Shown: piece after piece, positions 12,626-26,023 of the stretch
How positions within the stretch are numbered: position 1 is the stretch's first letter
How the letters are laid out: every line of letters starts with the position of its first letter
Assembly: GCA_014706295.1 (NCBI GenBank)
Contig: JACSVZ010000007.1
Span: forward strand, 33,467,875 to 33,531,874
Source: Lycocorax pyrrhopterus obiensis
Taxonomy: Eukaryota; Chordata; Aves; Passeriformes; Paradisaeidae
DNA: 64,000 nucleotides
Direction: 5' to 3'
Notes under the pieces: generated by a model
What the model saw: only the letters and a program-made list of their open reading frames with translations
Database searches by the model: none
Told to the model about the DNA's origin: nothing
Made by a program: the position numbers and the translations under genes

Positions 12626-15247
12626 AGTAATTCTCATTAATGACTAGGTTATTAGCGTTATTTTTGTTAATTCCAGGTTATTAATGCCCTTAGTTTTTCT
12701 GCATCTTATTGATGACTAAATCTGAGTGGCTGTTAAATGAAAAAAATAGGTCCACTTGACTAAAAACTATCTTTCACAAAAATCAAAGAGTGTCTTTTGA
12801 ATCTAGTTTTAAAATTAGTGCAGAACTAAGTTGAGAGAAGTGTTAAATCATTTAGACTAGAGGCAAAATTCAGACTGGCTGGTAAACACAAGTATTAACA
12901 CAACTGTGATGAAAGTTCTGACATTATCATTTAACATTTCACTTTGCCAAGTTCATCTTTTCACTAGAAAAGACATTTCCCCCCTACAGTAATATTGCTA
13001 TAAGAGCAGCAAGGCAGTTTCAGGCACAACGGTTGTCATGAGCTCATTTACCACTGGGATTCAAGGTTAAAGGTTGTGCCTGGATGCCACAAGGTCATTG
13101 TTACAGCTACATATTCTGCTACATTTCATTCTACTTAAGGGCAAACTGCATGTTAAATGCCTATGGGCTAAAGAATTACAAATATAGTCTTCTAATTATA
13201 GAAGATATTGAGATTACACTTACATTCTTTCTTTTCTAAAACGTTGTGCAGATGCCATGAAATAATTCCCCAAAAATTTAATCCACCTTAATAGAACTAT
13301 ACAGGAAGCTTGGCTTCTTCTCCCTCTAAATGCTTATGCATGTCCATACTTTCACCTACTGACTGTTCATTTGAGTAGTCACATGTTAGTGCCTGCAGGA
13401 CTGGGCGTAGTTTATCCTACTTGTTTTAACTCACTTTTCTTACGAAGGCCTTAAAAATAGAATTCCTTGAAAATGCTTTGATAGTAAAGTTTATAACTTA
13501 TTTTATGATGTGCTTTTAAAGTACATAGCAACATTTTCCAATCACTTAGTAAACACTAATAAAGCATTTATAACCTCTTTAAGTTTAGAATGCTGCCATT
13601 GTCTTCCAAGCCAATATTGAAAAGTAGAAGTCAGTGATGGACTTCTGCATTTGGTGATTAATTTATTATGGCTTTTGGATTTAAAATATGTTATAGCAGG
13701 ACTCTGGGACAAAAACAGAAGTCTTGGAAGAAAATGAAAGAACAAGTGAAAGTAAAATATTCTTATCCCCTTATTATTCCCAATCATAAGGTCCATACAT
13801 GGACCAGATCTGTGACCAAGATATACAAAACGTTAGACTTTGTTTTGCTTCTCTGAAGGTAGGAATTGATTACTTCTCCTGCAATCAGGCAGGCAAAGAC
13901 CACTGTGTGGGCCACGAATTTTCTTTCAAGGTGTTTCTGTTGCTGGACTGTATAGTATAACCTATTTCTGCTCATACTCTTCAGTAGCACAGCTGCTACT
14001 TATACTTTTGTGCAAACTTTTGATAAAATCTGCCAGTTCTGACACATATATTTACATGCACAAAGGAAAAAATCTTCTCTCAATGACGAAATCCACTTAA
14101 TTTCTTCCCTGCATTACAAATCAACTCAGAGCCTATTTTTACTGCAGGCTACTGGACTGAATTTATGGATCTGCAAAGGATAATTTATTTCAATTAATAA
14201 TTTCCTATACTAAATATTATTCATGTTAAACATCTTTTCTTCTTGTATAAAAGTATACGGTTTAATATTTTAAATTATTATTTAAAATAGTGCTTTAAAC
14301 TCATGAGAATGAATTTTTAGGCCTTCTGTCCCTCTTCGGGGCAATGGGGACAAAATAGTCAACTCACCCTACTAGACAACTCACCCTAGGAAGATGAATT
14401 GTTGGAGACAGGAGATTGTGACAGAATGCACAATGCTGGTTGCCAACTGACACTGTGGGTCAACAGCCATTTAGCATAAATTAAAGCAGTGCGTAGGCTG
14501 CTGCAGTCTATGCCAAGACCAATGAATAACTCTTGCTTGGATGAGGATGCCTGGCTTATTCACAGCTCTTTTCAACCTCCTGTGCTTATGGCTTCTTCTC
14601 ACATCTTAGAATGTAGTAAGTGTTCAGGTTCTTTACCGTAAAAAGATGATCAGCTTCAAGGAATCATTTAAGAGGTGGCTCTGTGACAATGAAATTAAGT
14701 CAATCATCAGCTCAGCATTTGCTTTATCAGCTATAATTTTTTACATACAAAATTAGTTTAAAAAGTCTAATAAACCACCTCCCCCCCCAATTTGTTTTGA
14801 AATAGCTAATATTTTATCAGAAAATTCCTGCAGATACATTCTTACCTACAAAGCATATGATATTTCAAATCACAAACTTGGCAAATTTCAAGCACCTGAC
14901 ACTGAGGAACATAATGGGAATATACAACATGGGCAGATTCTCTTCAGTGTAGCCTAAGAAATGAACATTAGTGGTGTTCAGACATTTTCTGACAAGATGG
15001 ATTCTAATCAGGTTTTGTCAGAACTGAGGCTTTTGATAGGAGTCTTTGCAGCAAGATGAAAGTCCTGTTCAAAAGTAAATGTAGAATCATATCTTGAGAA
15101 AGGCCACTGATTACAGAGAATTACAAGTATTAGAAGGAAAATTTACCTTGTTTATTTTCACCTCCAAATGCCCTGTACTTTGATATTTTCAGAAGACAGA
15201 GAACTTGGGGAGAGAGGTAGCTCAAAGTGACTTTTTGATTTTCCTAA
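12626..15247. other. AT-rich background
   Basis: No gene recognised. A short direct repeat (CAACTCACCCTA, twice near 14360-14390) is present. Confidence 0.45.
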
Positions 15248-15975
15248 TGTGGTGGGTTGACCCTGGCTGGATGCCAGGCATCCACCAAAGCCACTCTTAT
15301 CACTCCACTCCACAACTGGACAGGCGAGAGAAAATATAGCAAAAGGTTCATGAGTTGAGATAAAGACTAGAAGGGATCACTCACTGATTAGCATCACATG
15401 CAAAACAGGGGTTTTGAATTGGGGAAATTAGTTGAATTTATTGCTAATCAGAATCAGACCCTGATAATCAGAAATAAAAAAATCTTAAAAATACCTTCTC
15501 CTCATCGCTCCCTCCTTCCCAACTCTACCTTCTCCTCCAGCGATGCAGGGAGACAGGGAACGGAGGTTCTGGTGAGCTCATCACCTGTTCTTTCTGCCAC
15601 TGCCCAGGGAGAGGAGTCCTTCCCCTGCTGCAACGTGGAGTCCCCCCCACAGGAGACAGTCCTCCATGAACTCCTCCAACATTGCTCCCACAGGAAACTG
15701 TTCTTGGCAGATTGCTTCAATGTGGGTCACTTTTCCATGGGGTGCAGTCCCTCAGGCACAGCCTGCTCCAGCCTGCGTCCCTCACAGGGTCACAAGTCCT
15801 ACCAGGGAACCTGCTCCAGTGTGAACTCCTCTCTCCATGGGTCTGCAGGTCCCTGCCAGGAGCCTGTTCCAACACTCCAGGCCTCCCATGGGGTCACAGC
15901 CTCCTCTCAGGCATCCACCTACTCCAGTGTGGGTCTCCTCCAGGGGCTGCAGGTGGATCTGACACGTCCATGAGA
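15248..15975 (-). mobile_element. Truncated avian ERV-type LTR (copy 1)
   Basis: This GC-rich block sits in AT-rich DNA. Its left end reads TGTGGTGGGTTGACCCTGGC, the reverse complement of an LTR 3' terminus ending in CA. A poly(A) signal lies on the minus strand at 15437-15442. The block aligns with the inverted copy at 36634-37694; over about 190 bp of the best region I count 5 differences by eye. It contains the same diverged short internal repeats (CTCCAGTGTGGG-like units separated by CCATGG-containing units). The 5' part of the LTR is missing beyond about 15975. The long open frames on both strands here reflect GC-rich repeats, not genes. Assignment to an endogenous retrovirus LTR family is from general knowledge of bird repeats; the class is not certain. 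Confidence 0.85.
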
Positions 15976-16768
15976 AAAGTTCCTATAGCATGCAATCCAC
16001 TTCACTGCCTATACATTCAGCTGCACCTTCTCTGTAGCACAGCCAATTGCTCCATCCTTAAAATATTTAATGGTGATGCATGAATAGACATTCATGTTTC
16101 TGTCCTGACAGATTTTGAAATTCAGCCCCTTCTGATGGGAACAATATAACCAACAGACTGTGCTATTCTGTGCCAAAGCTGATTAATCTTAAACTAGCAG
16201 TTCCTTTGCAGGGGAAGACCCTCTTCCTCCAAAAGTAATAGCTTGTCCAAGGATTGAACCAATTTAGAAATTCTTGAAAGACTTTATTTAATAAAAAAAT
16301 TACTTTTTCCATCATCTTTGGCTCAGTTCTTTTTTTTTGTCTTATCTCTATGAGAATATAAAATTGGAAAGCTTTTGAATTTACAAGACCAATTCAAATA
16401 TTGCATAGAACAAATATATTTTATTTTTATTCTCTTTCTTCAGTCTTTCCTTTAATTACAATCACTATTATGGGTAGTGGTAAAACCTCAAAAACTTCAG
16501 TACTTTTCCTAAGAGCAAAACCCATATGCAAAAAATATATTATTCTAATAAATAATGTACACTATGTATAATTTTCTGGAGATTGCAGTAATGTCCTCCT
16601 TTTTTTGAGCTTTCAATTAATTTTCCAGTTTAAAATAAGAGGTGAAAAACCTTACTGTCAAAATATTTTCCATGGTAATCTGTTCCCCCTTACTTTACCA
16701 AACACTGTCTTAACGCTTTAACCATCTTTCCAGATTCCCTTCAGATATCTTAGTATTTTAAATATATC
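15976..16768. other. AT-rich background
   Basis: No gene or repeat recognised between the truncated LTR and the TA/TG microsatellite. Confidence 0.45.
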
Positions 16769-16803
16769 CATATATATATATGTGTGTGTATATATATATA
16801 TAT
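16769..16803. repeat. (TA)n/(TG)n microsatellite
   Basis: Alternating purine-pyrimidine tract: TATATATATA, then TGTGTGTG, then TATATATATATA. Compound dinucleotide repeat, self-complementary in the TA parts. Confidence 0.9.
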
Positions 16804-17848
16804 TCATTGGCAATTCAGCTAACAGGAATAGACACACATGCTACACAAGTTGCATTTTGCCCATCCAATTTTTTACCACAGGTTTTGGATTATGTTCTGT
16901 CCAAATAATTTAAGAAGCAGTATTACAGCTTTACAGTGTCTGCTAACTTTAACCTCTTTGATACAGATTTTAAAACATGCTTAATTTTGATTCTAGCCTG
17001 TTATGCTGGGTTAAATATTTTAGTGAGGACACACAGGTACATTGTAAGAGTACTTGCCAACATTGTTAGTTTGGTTGCTGCACCTGATTTCTATGTACCC
17101 GTGTGGGTAAAGATATATTTAAGACCTTTTTTTTTTGTTGTTGTTAAAAAGGGTGCTAGTGGGGGAGGTATTATGTTCCTTCAAGATGAACACAGCACTT
17201 GCTAATTTTTGGCACACTACACTCATCTCCTCGCTTTATGTCTCCTGTCAAGCCTTAAGATTTTCCTCAGCCCAAACTAACATTACATGTCAAACACTTA
17301 CAAAACTTCTTTTTCCAAGTGCATTTAGAATGAATGATCTAGCACAATTCATGTAGTAACATCAGATATCCTGAAATATCCTACCCACATAGCTTTACCA
17401 AAACGTAGCTACTACTGGAAATCTGTCATGGCATGTATTTTTTTTTACTGGACTTTCAGTAAATTTTCAGATTAGTTTTTATAGTTTCTACTGATACTAG
17501 TCTTATAAAGGGATAGCAGTATTATTGCTAAAAAGTGATGTCATCTTTTTTTTCTCAGTGAGGTAGTTATTAGATTTCCAGTTCTGTAAGAAACAAAATG
17601 CTTAACATTAGCATTAGCAGTTGGTTTCATGTGTTGTCACATTATATTAGCTACTGACATTGCAACCTAATGATCTCTCCTACCTGTCCTTGTCTATATT
17701 TTTTAAAATATTATTCAATGTTGCACCTGATACGCTTAGCATCTCTCTTTCATACTGAACTGTGAAGTCCTGCCCATGCTTCAGGATAAGTACCATAGTA
17801 ATAGAAATAGAGGATGAAATTCAAAAAGCTGTTTCTGATGTTATGGTC
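16804..17848. other. AT-rich background
   Basis: No supported gene. The open frames at 16936-17205 and 17135-17356 are overlapping and have chance-like composition. Confidence 0.45.
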
Positions 17849-17906
17849 ATGATATGATATGATATGATATGATATGATATGATATGATATGATATGATAT
17901 GATATG
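17849..17906. repeat. (GATAT)n pentanucleotide microsatellite
   Basis: About 11.6 perfect copies of a 5-bp unit (GATAT/ATATC) without interruption. Perfect arrays of this length are usually recent and length-polymorphic. Confidence 0.97.
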
Positions 17907-18476
17907 TGTGGTTTTGTCAGTAAATTGTTTTAAGTACATTCCACCTTTTAAAATTACGGTTGATATTTTTAAAGTATTTTAATATGTACAGTGTGCATGT
18001 GCAGAAATAGTAGACTACACAGTGTGAGACAATGTATTCTTTTGATCACATTTATTCTTTTTCTAGTAGGTGATCAATATTGTAGTTGCTTCATAAGAGA
18101 CAATTTAGTTTAAATATCAAAAAACCCCTATGCAATTTCACAGCAAAAGCTGTTCTCAAGAAACACAGGCTATCTAATTAGTTTTTGCAGAAAGCAACCT
18201 CAAGTCCCTGAGTATTGAATACTCTGTGCTTTTTTTATAACACTTTCTTCATAAAATATAAAGCATTTCAAACTATGGATGTCCCAAATATTTTATTTAA
18301 TTTTCAGGTGACTTACGTGATTTGTCCTTCATCACCCAATGGTCTTTGTCACTAAACAGACAGCTGATTTGGTTCATTTATTCTGAAATATCATGTTACT
18401 CTCTGTTCAGTAAATAGATTCTGTTTGTGCATTAAATTATATTTTATTTTTTTTGTCTACAGACCATCTTTTAAAA
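17907..18476. other. AT-rich background
   Basis: No gene or repeat recognised. Confidence 0.45.
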
Positions 18477-18885
18477 TCACAAAATGTTAGAAAATTATGG
18501 CTGGAAGGGACTTCCAAAAGTCATCTAGTTCACCCACTGCGTAAAACAAATCAAATATACCTGTATTATTCCTGATAATTGTTTGTTGAACCCATTCTTA
18601 AAAACTATCAAAGATGGATATTCTTGAAACCTCCTCAGGCACTCTTGTCCAGACCTTCATTACCCCTACTATTAGAAAGTTTTCCCCACAGCCTATTATG
18701 AATAATATTTTTATTAATTTAATCCCTTTAGTTATCCGTTCTGCAAAGGATGTTGTGAACATATAGTTCTTCTACTCCTGCAGCAACCTTCCCTGTGTAG
18801 TGAAAGCCCATTTGTTCAACCATGGTCAGGTTCCCGTGACTTACATGCGTTACTGCTTTTGTTCTCCAGATTTTCTCCAGCAGAG
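18477..18885 (-). mobile_element. Old CR1 LINE 3' end fragment
   Basis: The reverse-complement CR1 landmarks are in order but strongly diverged: a tail remnant TCACAAAATGTTAGAAAATT, then GGCTGGAAGGGACTTCC, GTCATCTAGTTCACCC, CTTGAAACCTCCTCAGGCA and, at the far end, TTCTCCAGATTTTCTCCAGC. The order and spacing match the widespread older amniote CR1 type rather than the younger avian tails elsewhere in the window. There are several indels and no open frame. Confidence 0.75.
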
Positions 18886-20314
18886 AAAATGCCATGCTTA
18901 GCATTCTGAGGCCATAGTAGTGTGGAGCACAAGCATTTTTTTAAACAGGCCAAGAGCTCTTATCAGTTGGCCTTAAATGCAGATGAACTCCGGGAACAGA
19001 CGTTGGCAAAGTAAAAGAAAAGTCCGAAATGTGGAGATCTAAGGGAGTACTCTGAGATCTCAGTTATGCAACTTAGGATTGGGACTCTGGAAGTGGAGCT
19101 AGCATGTCCAGCTCCCTGTAGCTAAATCAACTCATCTGCCACTTGCCCATGCCACCATGCAGTGCACTAGTTTGAGCAAGTGGCTGTAGCACCAGTGTGG
19201 TGGTGCTGACTTTGTGCTGCACTGCAAGGGGGAAGGTTTCCTCCATCTCTCTTCCTTATATAGCGATCTCCTCTATAGCCCGGCTGTGTCAGCTGTGTGT
19301 CCTAGGGTTTGGATCCCACAGAGTACAAATCCAAGGATAATCCCAAGGGTACAAGCATAAATACCAGACTAGCTTCTTCAGAAGTTAGCTTTTCCAAATT
19401 ATGCAAAGAAGTGGATATGTGGGTGTTTGCATAGAAAGTAAGCATTATGTACAGTTTTCAATCTCCTCAGGTGAAAATGCAGAGGTAGTGCTGTTTGCCA
19501 CTTGGTCAAACAGCTATAAAAAAATTCAGATTTTAATATTGAGTAAGTTAAAAATTTATATTAAGCCTTCTTACAAATAGAAGACATACTGAGAAGATTC
19601 CTGACCCTACTGATGTCCACAGCAAATCTAAGGTACCAGAGCTGCACACTGTTTGTTAGACATTAGGCACTTGAGATGTGTCTATGCCTACCTACGTTAG
19701 AACACAAAGCTGATTTCGTATTCAAGATTGCATGGATAGCTAATATATACCTTTCACACAGAGAATTCAGTGAATATCTGACTGCATGACTTAAGTCACT
19801 TTTTCAGAAAACTCTATCTGTGCTCATAACTGCATCTATTTATCACATTTTCTTACCATTAATTTCTTACTAGTGCAACATGCCCTGTTCTTAAGTTGCA
19901 TCACTGTCACTTATCTGTCCTTGGTCCCTCCTCTCCTAAACTCTTGCAGCATTGAGAGGACAATAAGTGTGCGCTGTTTGCATAACAGAATCTGAGGCGT
20001 TCATTTTGATGCGTTCTGCATATTGGGGATTTTTTGTTACTCAATGTGATAATAGAAGAAGAGTCTTTTAAGGAGACAATTCTCATACAAGACAACCTGT
20101 CATACAGACTGCCCGTCTTCAGTGTATGATATTACAACTAATCAATTGTTTAGGCTTTTCCTAATGCTTTGCTTTTTGCCCACAGGTAATCTTGTGCAAC
20201 TAGCAATGGGACCACATTGCATGATATGAAAACATTATTAATATCTCAGGGACAGACTTCATTACACATCACCATGACTCTTAGAAAAAATTATGCATAT
20301 TTTATGTAGTCCAG
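18886..20314. other. Background
   Basis: No gene recognised. 18900-19330 is somewhat GC-richer but contains no usable frame or known repeat. Confidence 0.45.
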
Positions 20315-20328
20315 GTTACCATGGTAAA
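20315..20328. promoter_or_regulatory. Isolated near-perfect X-box-like palindrome
   Basis: GTTACCATGGTAAA matches the RFX X-box palindrome GTTACCATGGTAAC at 13 of 14 positions. It is a single site in AT-rich sequence with no associated gene in view; function is inferred from the motif only. Confidence 0.25.
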
Positions 20329-23300
20329 TATTTTCTTCTTTAACAGAGAAGAAAATGAAATAGAGAAACAAATACATGCAAAATTTGTTTTTAAGGAAAG
20401 CAACACTACATTAAGCAACACTATTTTAACCTATGAGCGTGGCAGTGGTTTTTCAGTAAGTAAACCCCAATGCTTCATTACATTAAACCAAAACAAAAAA
20501 ATTGAACTTGTAAATTCTTCAAATGTAATACAGTTGAAACGGCCAAGAGACAGCTGCACAGTCAAAAGCATGTAATACTTCGTACAAGTACTAGCTTGGT
20601 TCAGCTAACAGAGAGGCCAAAATTTTAGTGTTGATTCTTTAAAATGTCAATTGACTAGTTCCATACTATGAAATCATGAGGTTCCATACGTTTCCTTTCA
20701 ATAGTCACACTTACCACTTTTTAAATTGACATTTGCAGTCAGACTAGAAACTCAATTTAAGATCTGAATGTCCTTCTTTTAGTCCTTGCAAATGCATTGT
20801 TACTGGCAAGAATTAATCTCTAAATCAGCCTCTGCCTCACTATGCCATCTGAAGGTAGTGACACAAACTTGATACAAGTACAGTCTTAGAGAGCTGGATA
20901 TTAATCTCACAGTTCAGCCTGAACAACTTACAGCTCCAGGAAAAAAACCCAAAAGCAACACTAAAACTTTCCTTTAAAGAAGAGTTACATTCCTTCAGCA
21001 TACTCTGATGTGGACCTGTTTCTCAACCCAAATTTGAAAACATTGACTGGTAGGTTGGAAGGTGGAATCTCTTTTCTCTTCCTCTTCTGAGCAGAATAAG
21101 AAAGAAATGTTGCCTACCTCATCTGTCTCTTGAAGCAAGGAACTAAGCTACATGCAAAAAGAAACCATTCCACGTATAATGGAATACAAATTCTTCACAA
21201 TTTCACTGAAGACAATGGCTTTGGAGACACCACCTGCGTAGAGGGTAGCCTGCAATCCAAATGTGCCAATTACTACACGAATTCCTGCCAACAGAATCTC
21301 TCTTTATCAGAGGAGTAGAAGGAGGCGACTCCCAAATAAAAATATGTTTTCAGCACATTGCATCTGAATGTTTCAGGAAGTAGCGCTGTCTACCAAGGAT
21401 TTTACACTAGTATTGGCCAGTGTAACCAGTTTCTGGTACGGAGAAATATAGTATGACTCAGGGACAGCATCAATTGCCTTCACTTTGGTAAAGCATCTCT
21501 TGCTTTGTGTCAGGACTAAAATCTATTTGCTGGCTTTGAGTAAAATGCAGAAGAAAGGTTCCAATTGCAGTTTCCTACAGTCCATCACTCAAAAATCCCT
21601 GGAAATTTTTCATGGTTATTGCATTGCATGACAGTCTAATTTATATACTTTAATTATGAACCATCTTAAAGCTTCTTGTATAATTTCATATGACAAATAA
21701 TCGTTTTATCTTCTTAAACATTGTGGAGAGCTGTTTGGTACTGCTGTCAGAAATTGTTTTTTACCCATGAACACAGTTGTACTTCAGCAATGGATATCTC
21801 TTTACCTACAGAGTTTAAAAAACAGTGCATAGTTTTGTGTTTGTGGCCTCTTGCTTGGAAAATATAAATTCATTATCCTTGTTACCATTCAAGCCTATGG
21901 TAATGAGGTTCTAATATCTCTATTTGGTAAGACTGCTCCAAAGAGTGTATTTCCATGTACTTGATGGAAACAAGAGAAATCCATTGCTGTATTTATTATT
22001 AAATTGCATGATCTAAATATATTCTTTATTTTATCATCCCCAAACAAGATATCTTTGTGCTTAACCTGTTTACTTTAAGTGCATTCTCTGAGTTTAAAAA
22101 AAGGAAGGGTTATCAACCAATCCAGAGAACATCATGAATTGTTGCAGTCTCCTAAGTCTTTCACAGTAAACTTAAAGTCTAAACAATAAAAACAGATAAA
22201 TAGAGGAAATGTCAAACTGAATTCTGGGTAATGATCAGATCAGCATGCTTTTATACAATTTCCATCACTTTGAATTTTAAATCACCTTTTAAAGGGCACT
22301 AAAGCATTCTTGCAAATTAGTCCGCACTCCAATTAATGCACCCAACATGACAATAAGACCAGTTTCAGCTTGGCTAAGCAGACCAGTCAACCAGGAGGAT
22401 GTGACTTGAGGACTTGGAGAGCTTGCGCCTCCACCTTTTTTCCCCTCTCTCTTCACAGCAGCTTAGGTCCAATTAGGCCAGTTAATCTGCCTAAAACCAT
22501 TGGAAAGGAAGGATTTCTCTAATAAAGATGAAGCATAGTCTGAGAGGACATACAAATTAAGCCTACTCTTTTCAAAAGACAGAAAATTCCAAGATTTCCC
22601 TTAGCCATATATCTTAAAGAGGTATTTCTTTTGGTCAAGACCAAATGATTTTTTCCTCCACAGGGATTTTAACTTCAAGAGATCTTTCTGTGATATTTGT
22701 TAACATGCAAAGGATTTCTCTTTTGTATATTTATTTTTCATAGTGTGCTCATTTTTGACATCCATTACATTTTATAAGACTAGACTGCAAGCGGTAGTGA
22801 TGAGAAATGCCAGGTCATATTACAAAAAAATATTCATAAATAGAAATGTCTTTGTGTTTTTCAGTTAAGAAGTAAATAATACTTGCATGCATACATAGAT
22901 ATTTGAGTAGCCTAATCTGAGATTTTGAAAAGGAAAATTGAAAGGGGCTGAAAAACAACTCATAAATACATGCTTATATCTGAAACACATTTTAACAAGT
23001 TGAAACAAAATTCTTGCAAAATAGACAAACCATTTTACATAACATTTAGCTCACTCATTAAAAAAAAAAGCAAAAAATCTCTATCCTGTTTACCGTTAGC
23101 ACTGGTGCATGTGAACTCCATTTTATAATCACAGCACACTTTGAACTTTCTCATTTCTTTTGTGCTTCACTTATATAATTTGACTTAATTTTCTATGTGT
23201 AAAATTCTAAGATGTATTTCAACAAAATTAGACGAGAAACATTCAGTCAGATGCAAAATTAATACATACCGCTTTTGGAATTACTTCCATTTCTCCTCAG

Positions 23301-24459
23301 AAAGCTCATGCTACCCTTGACTACAGCAGCTGCTTTTTTATATATTGAAGTAGGATTTGGGACAGGAGGGAGAAGTATTAGTGCCTCTAGTTCAAAAACA
23401 GCATCTAATGCTTTAGTAACATTTTGAACTGCTCAGGAATTATTAGCAGGGGTACAAAAGAAAAAAATATAGAAAAGGCATGAAATATTTTTTTGAATTA
23501 AAATGATGATACAAAAGTGTAATGATACTGAAGAGACCTGTGTTATCTACAGCTAGAATATAACTTTTCCTATTTACATTGGCAACAAAATGTTAAGCCT
23601 CTTTATCATTAACCCTTTTTGTTAAGAAATCTGTAATCAATTTCCCTTGAGTCCTTGGCTCTGACGTAAATTTTGTTGGGGAACATGCAAAATATTCTTT
23701 TTCAGCATCAGTGCTTTAAAGATAACATTTTGTTCAAAACAAAACTGAAGATTTCCCACTGTCTCTTTAGATCAACACAAAAGTCTTTAAAGCAGTGAGG
23801 TTTGTAATGGGCTGTTTATTTAGTCACATCTGTATCGTGTAATTTTGTTGATATTCCATCCCACCTCTTTGTTCTGATGTCAAGAGGCAGTTCTGAGCAT
23901 ATTAGCATGCTCACAAATAAACCAGCTGGCTGATCACTTGGCCAACCACTGATCACCACAGTTCAACCTGATCCATACTTCTCAGAGCCACGTTGAGAAG
24001 CCAGTTTCTCTGGCTACTGTCTGAAGCTGGTTGTATATTCGTTCAGCTGTGCCAATCCAGATTGTTCTCTCCTTTGGATCTAAGCTTTATCTGAATATTT
24101 TAACTGAAAGTAGAAATCAATGGCACTGGCAAACTATTTTTAATCAGTGAGGTTGCACTTTAACAACAACTTCCTTCCTTCCTTTGTGATAGCCCCAGTA
24201 CGGCAGATAAGAGGCTAGTATATAATCCTGCTGCTTTATAACTACAGAGTTTATATTCTAAAAAAATACTGAGATAGGCCAGACCCTATAAAATTCCACG
24301 TACTTCCATATACCAAAGACAGTGATTTTTAAGACCTGGGATTCTCCATCCTAGTGTGCAGCTATGCGAGTTCTGCGTCTTGATTCATGGATTCAGTTGA
24401 GTGTGCTCCCATTTTTTTTTCATTCCACTTTTCTTCCACACCTTATTCAACTACAAGCT
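20329..24459. other. AT-rich background
   Basis: More than 4 kb without a recognisable gene, transposon or tandem repeat. The open frames at 20321-20575 and 21130-21318 have chance-like composition. Confidence 0.45.
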
Positions 24460-24719
24460 TTGTTTGAAATAATGGCTGAGCAGCCACAAAGACGCATGAA
24501 GGCTGTAGATGAGAGAACACTGAGAAAGGACTTAGATTTAGAAAGCAAATTTAAAGTGTAGTAGTTGAAACAGAGGAGTGAGAAATTATACTGGGAAAAG
24601 GAAAGTATCAACACAAAGGAACAGAAGAAGAAAAGTAAGAATAAAAATGTGCTACAAGAAAAGATGAGTGAAGAGTTAGCACAAAAAAAAAAGGACGTCA
24701 TATCAGAGATACCAAAAAG
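24460..24719 (+). pseudogene. Possible decayed coiled-coil exon with two adjacent TAG stops
   Basis: A strong polypyrimidine tract (about 24412-24455) leads to CTACAAG. A frame then runs in register to a donor-like AAAAAG then GTAAAT at 24720. The frame contains ATG at 24472 (MAEQPQRRMKAVDERTLRKD...), two consecutive TAG codons at 24559-24564, and resumes as LKQRSEKLYWEKES... through LQEKMSEELAQKKKD before TAA at 24721. The peptide is rich in K, E, Q and L with coiled-coil-like spacing. Each TAG is one C-to-T change from CAG, so the stops could be decay of a Gln-Gln pair. Purine-rich DNA gives K/E-rich translations by chance, so this may not be a relic at all. No family recognised. Confidence 0.2.
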
Positions 24720-26023
24720 GTAAATAAAATAAAAAGGAAGTATTGATTAAGTGTGACCAATCAGTAGTTTTAACTTGATTTTGCCATTTCCTTTAAATGA
24801 TATTTAAATAAATGTCATCTATCTAGGAATTCAAATATATTTCAATTTTCCACACCTGTTGCAATTTGAAGAAGAGAAATCACTAGCATTTTCCATGAGA
24901 GAAGAAAGGATGACAGGTATGGACAGGAGCGTGATAAAACAGAATAAAGTCTCAATTCAACCAAATATATTTCCCTGGCCATTTAAAATTCAGTAGTCTT
25001 TTATGCTCTGCAGATAGTGTTTCTACATTCTTAGTAATAATCGATATGTTATTAATCCCTAGAGCCAAAACGTTTTTCAATTTTTTAGTTCCTTCTTCCT
25101 CAAGCTGTTCTATAGGATTCCATGTGAAATGTCATGCTACTCAGTAGGATAGGAGTATTACAGTATCAGCCTAAGGGCTAATCTCCAAATTATCTATTGT
25201 TTGTTTTGCATTCTTTATTAGCCAAACTTCCTTTTTCAGGTATTATTTAAATAAGAAAAAAAAATGTGGAAAGGATGCTACAGACAGCACTCTCTTCCTC
25301 ATTGATCTCTAATTCTCTATTCAGAGCCAGAGATATAAAAATATTAAATAAATCCATGCATTTTTCTATCAAAACCAGTAAGGAAATGATTAAAATAAGC
25401 AGAGGCCAAACTGCCAAAACACTTCAAGAATGACTGGGGGAATCAGATATGCATATGAAGTTCCAGAATCTGAGCAAAGCACCTACTGCACAATATGTGA
25501 TGGTGTAACAGAAAATTTGCTTTAAAAATGAATGGAAGGACATGAAAGAAACACTTAGCAACTGCCACATATACACCTAATTACAAACAGAAACTACTGC
25601 ATGAAATGCAATTAAACTTTTTGATAGATCAAAGCATTCTTCTGCAATAAAAAGGAAATATTCTACTGTACATTTAAATAGCATAACTGAATTCTACTAG
25701 GGAATTCCATGAATACTAAAAGACAAAATCGAAATAATACGAGAGGTATTATAAGATTTGCTTTGTGCTTCAAATACTACAAGAATGATGCACAAATACA
25801 ATTATCCAGTTCAACTAATAAAGGAAATTAACTGCATGGCAAAAAATTTGGTAAATATCCTCTGAAAACTTTCATTAATAATTGACATCTATATTTTGCA
25901 TATGTGTTCACTAAGTCATGTGTACATTTACAAATAAAATTACTGGCATCAGGTGCCAGTTCGCGTTCAGGAAGAGGCTGCTATGTTTTTTTTGAACACT
26001 CCTTCTGCTGGGAGGAGCTCATT
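24720..26023. other. AT-rich background
   Basis: No gene or known repeat. If the minus-strand candidate at 26024-26160 were a real terminal exon, its 3' UTR would lie here, but no AATAAA on the minus strand was found close by. Confidence 0.45.

Noticed and set aside
15398..16083. Long open frames (191 and 133 codons) on the plus strand
   Set aside because: They lie inside the truncated LTR on the opposite strand to its transcription. The GC-rich internal repeats suppress stops in several frames at once, and the translations are repetitive Leu/Ser/Pro/Cys/Gln strings.
24447..24701. 84-codon minus-strand frame, Phe/Ser/Leu-rich
   Set aside because: It is the complement of the A/G-rich plus-strand segment; the hydrophobic composition is a by-product of T/C-rich DNA, not a membrane protein.
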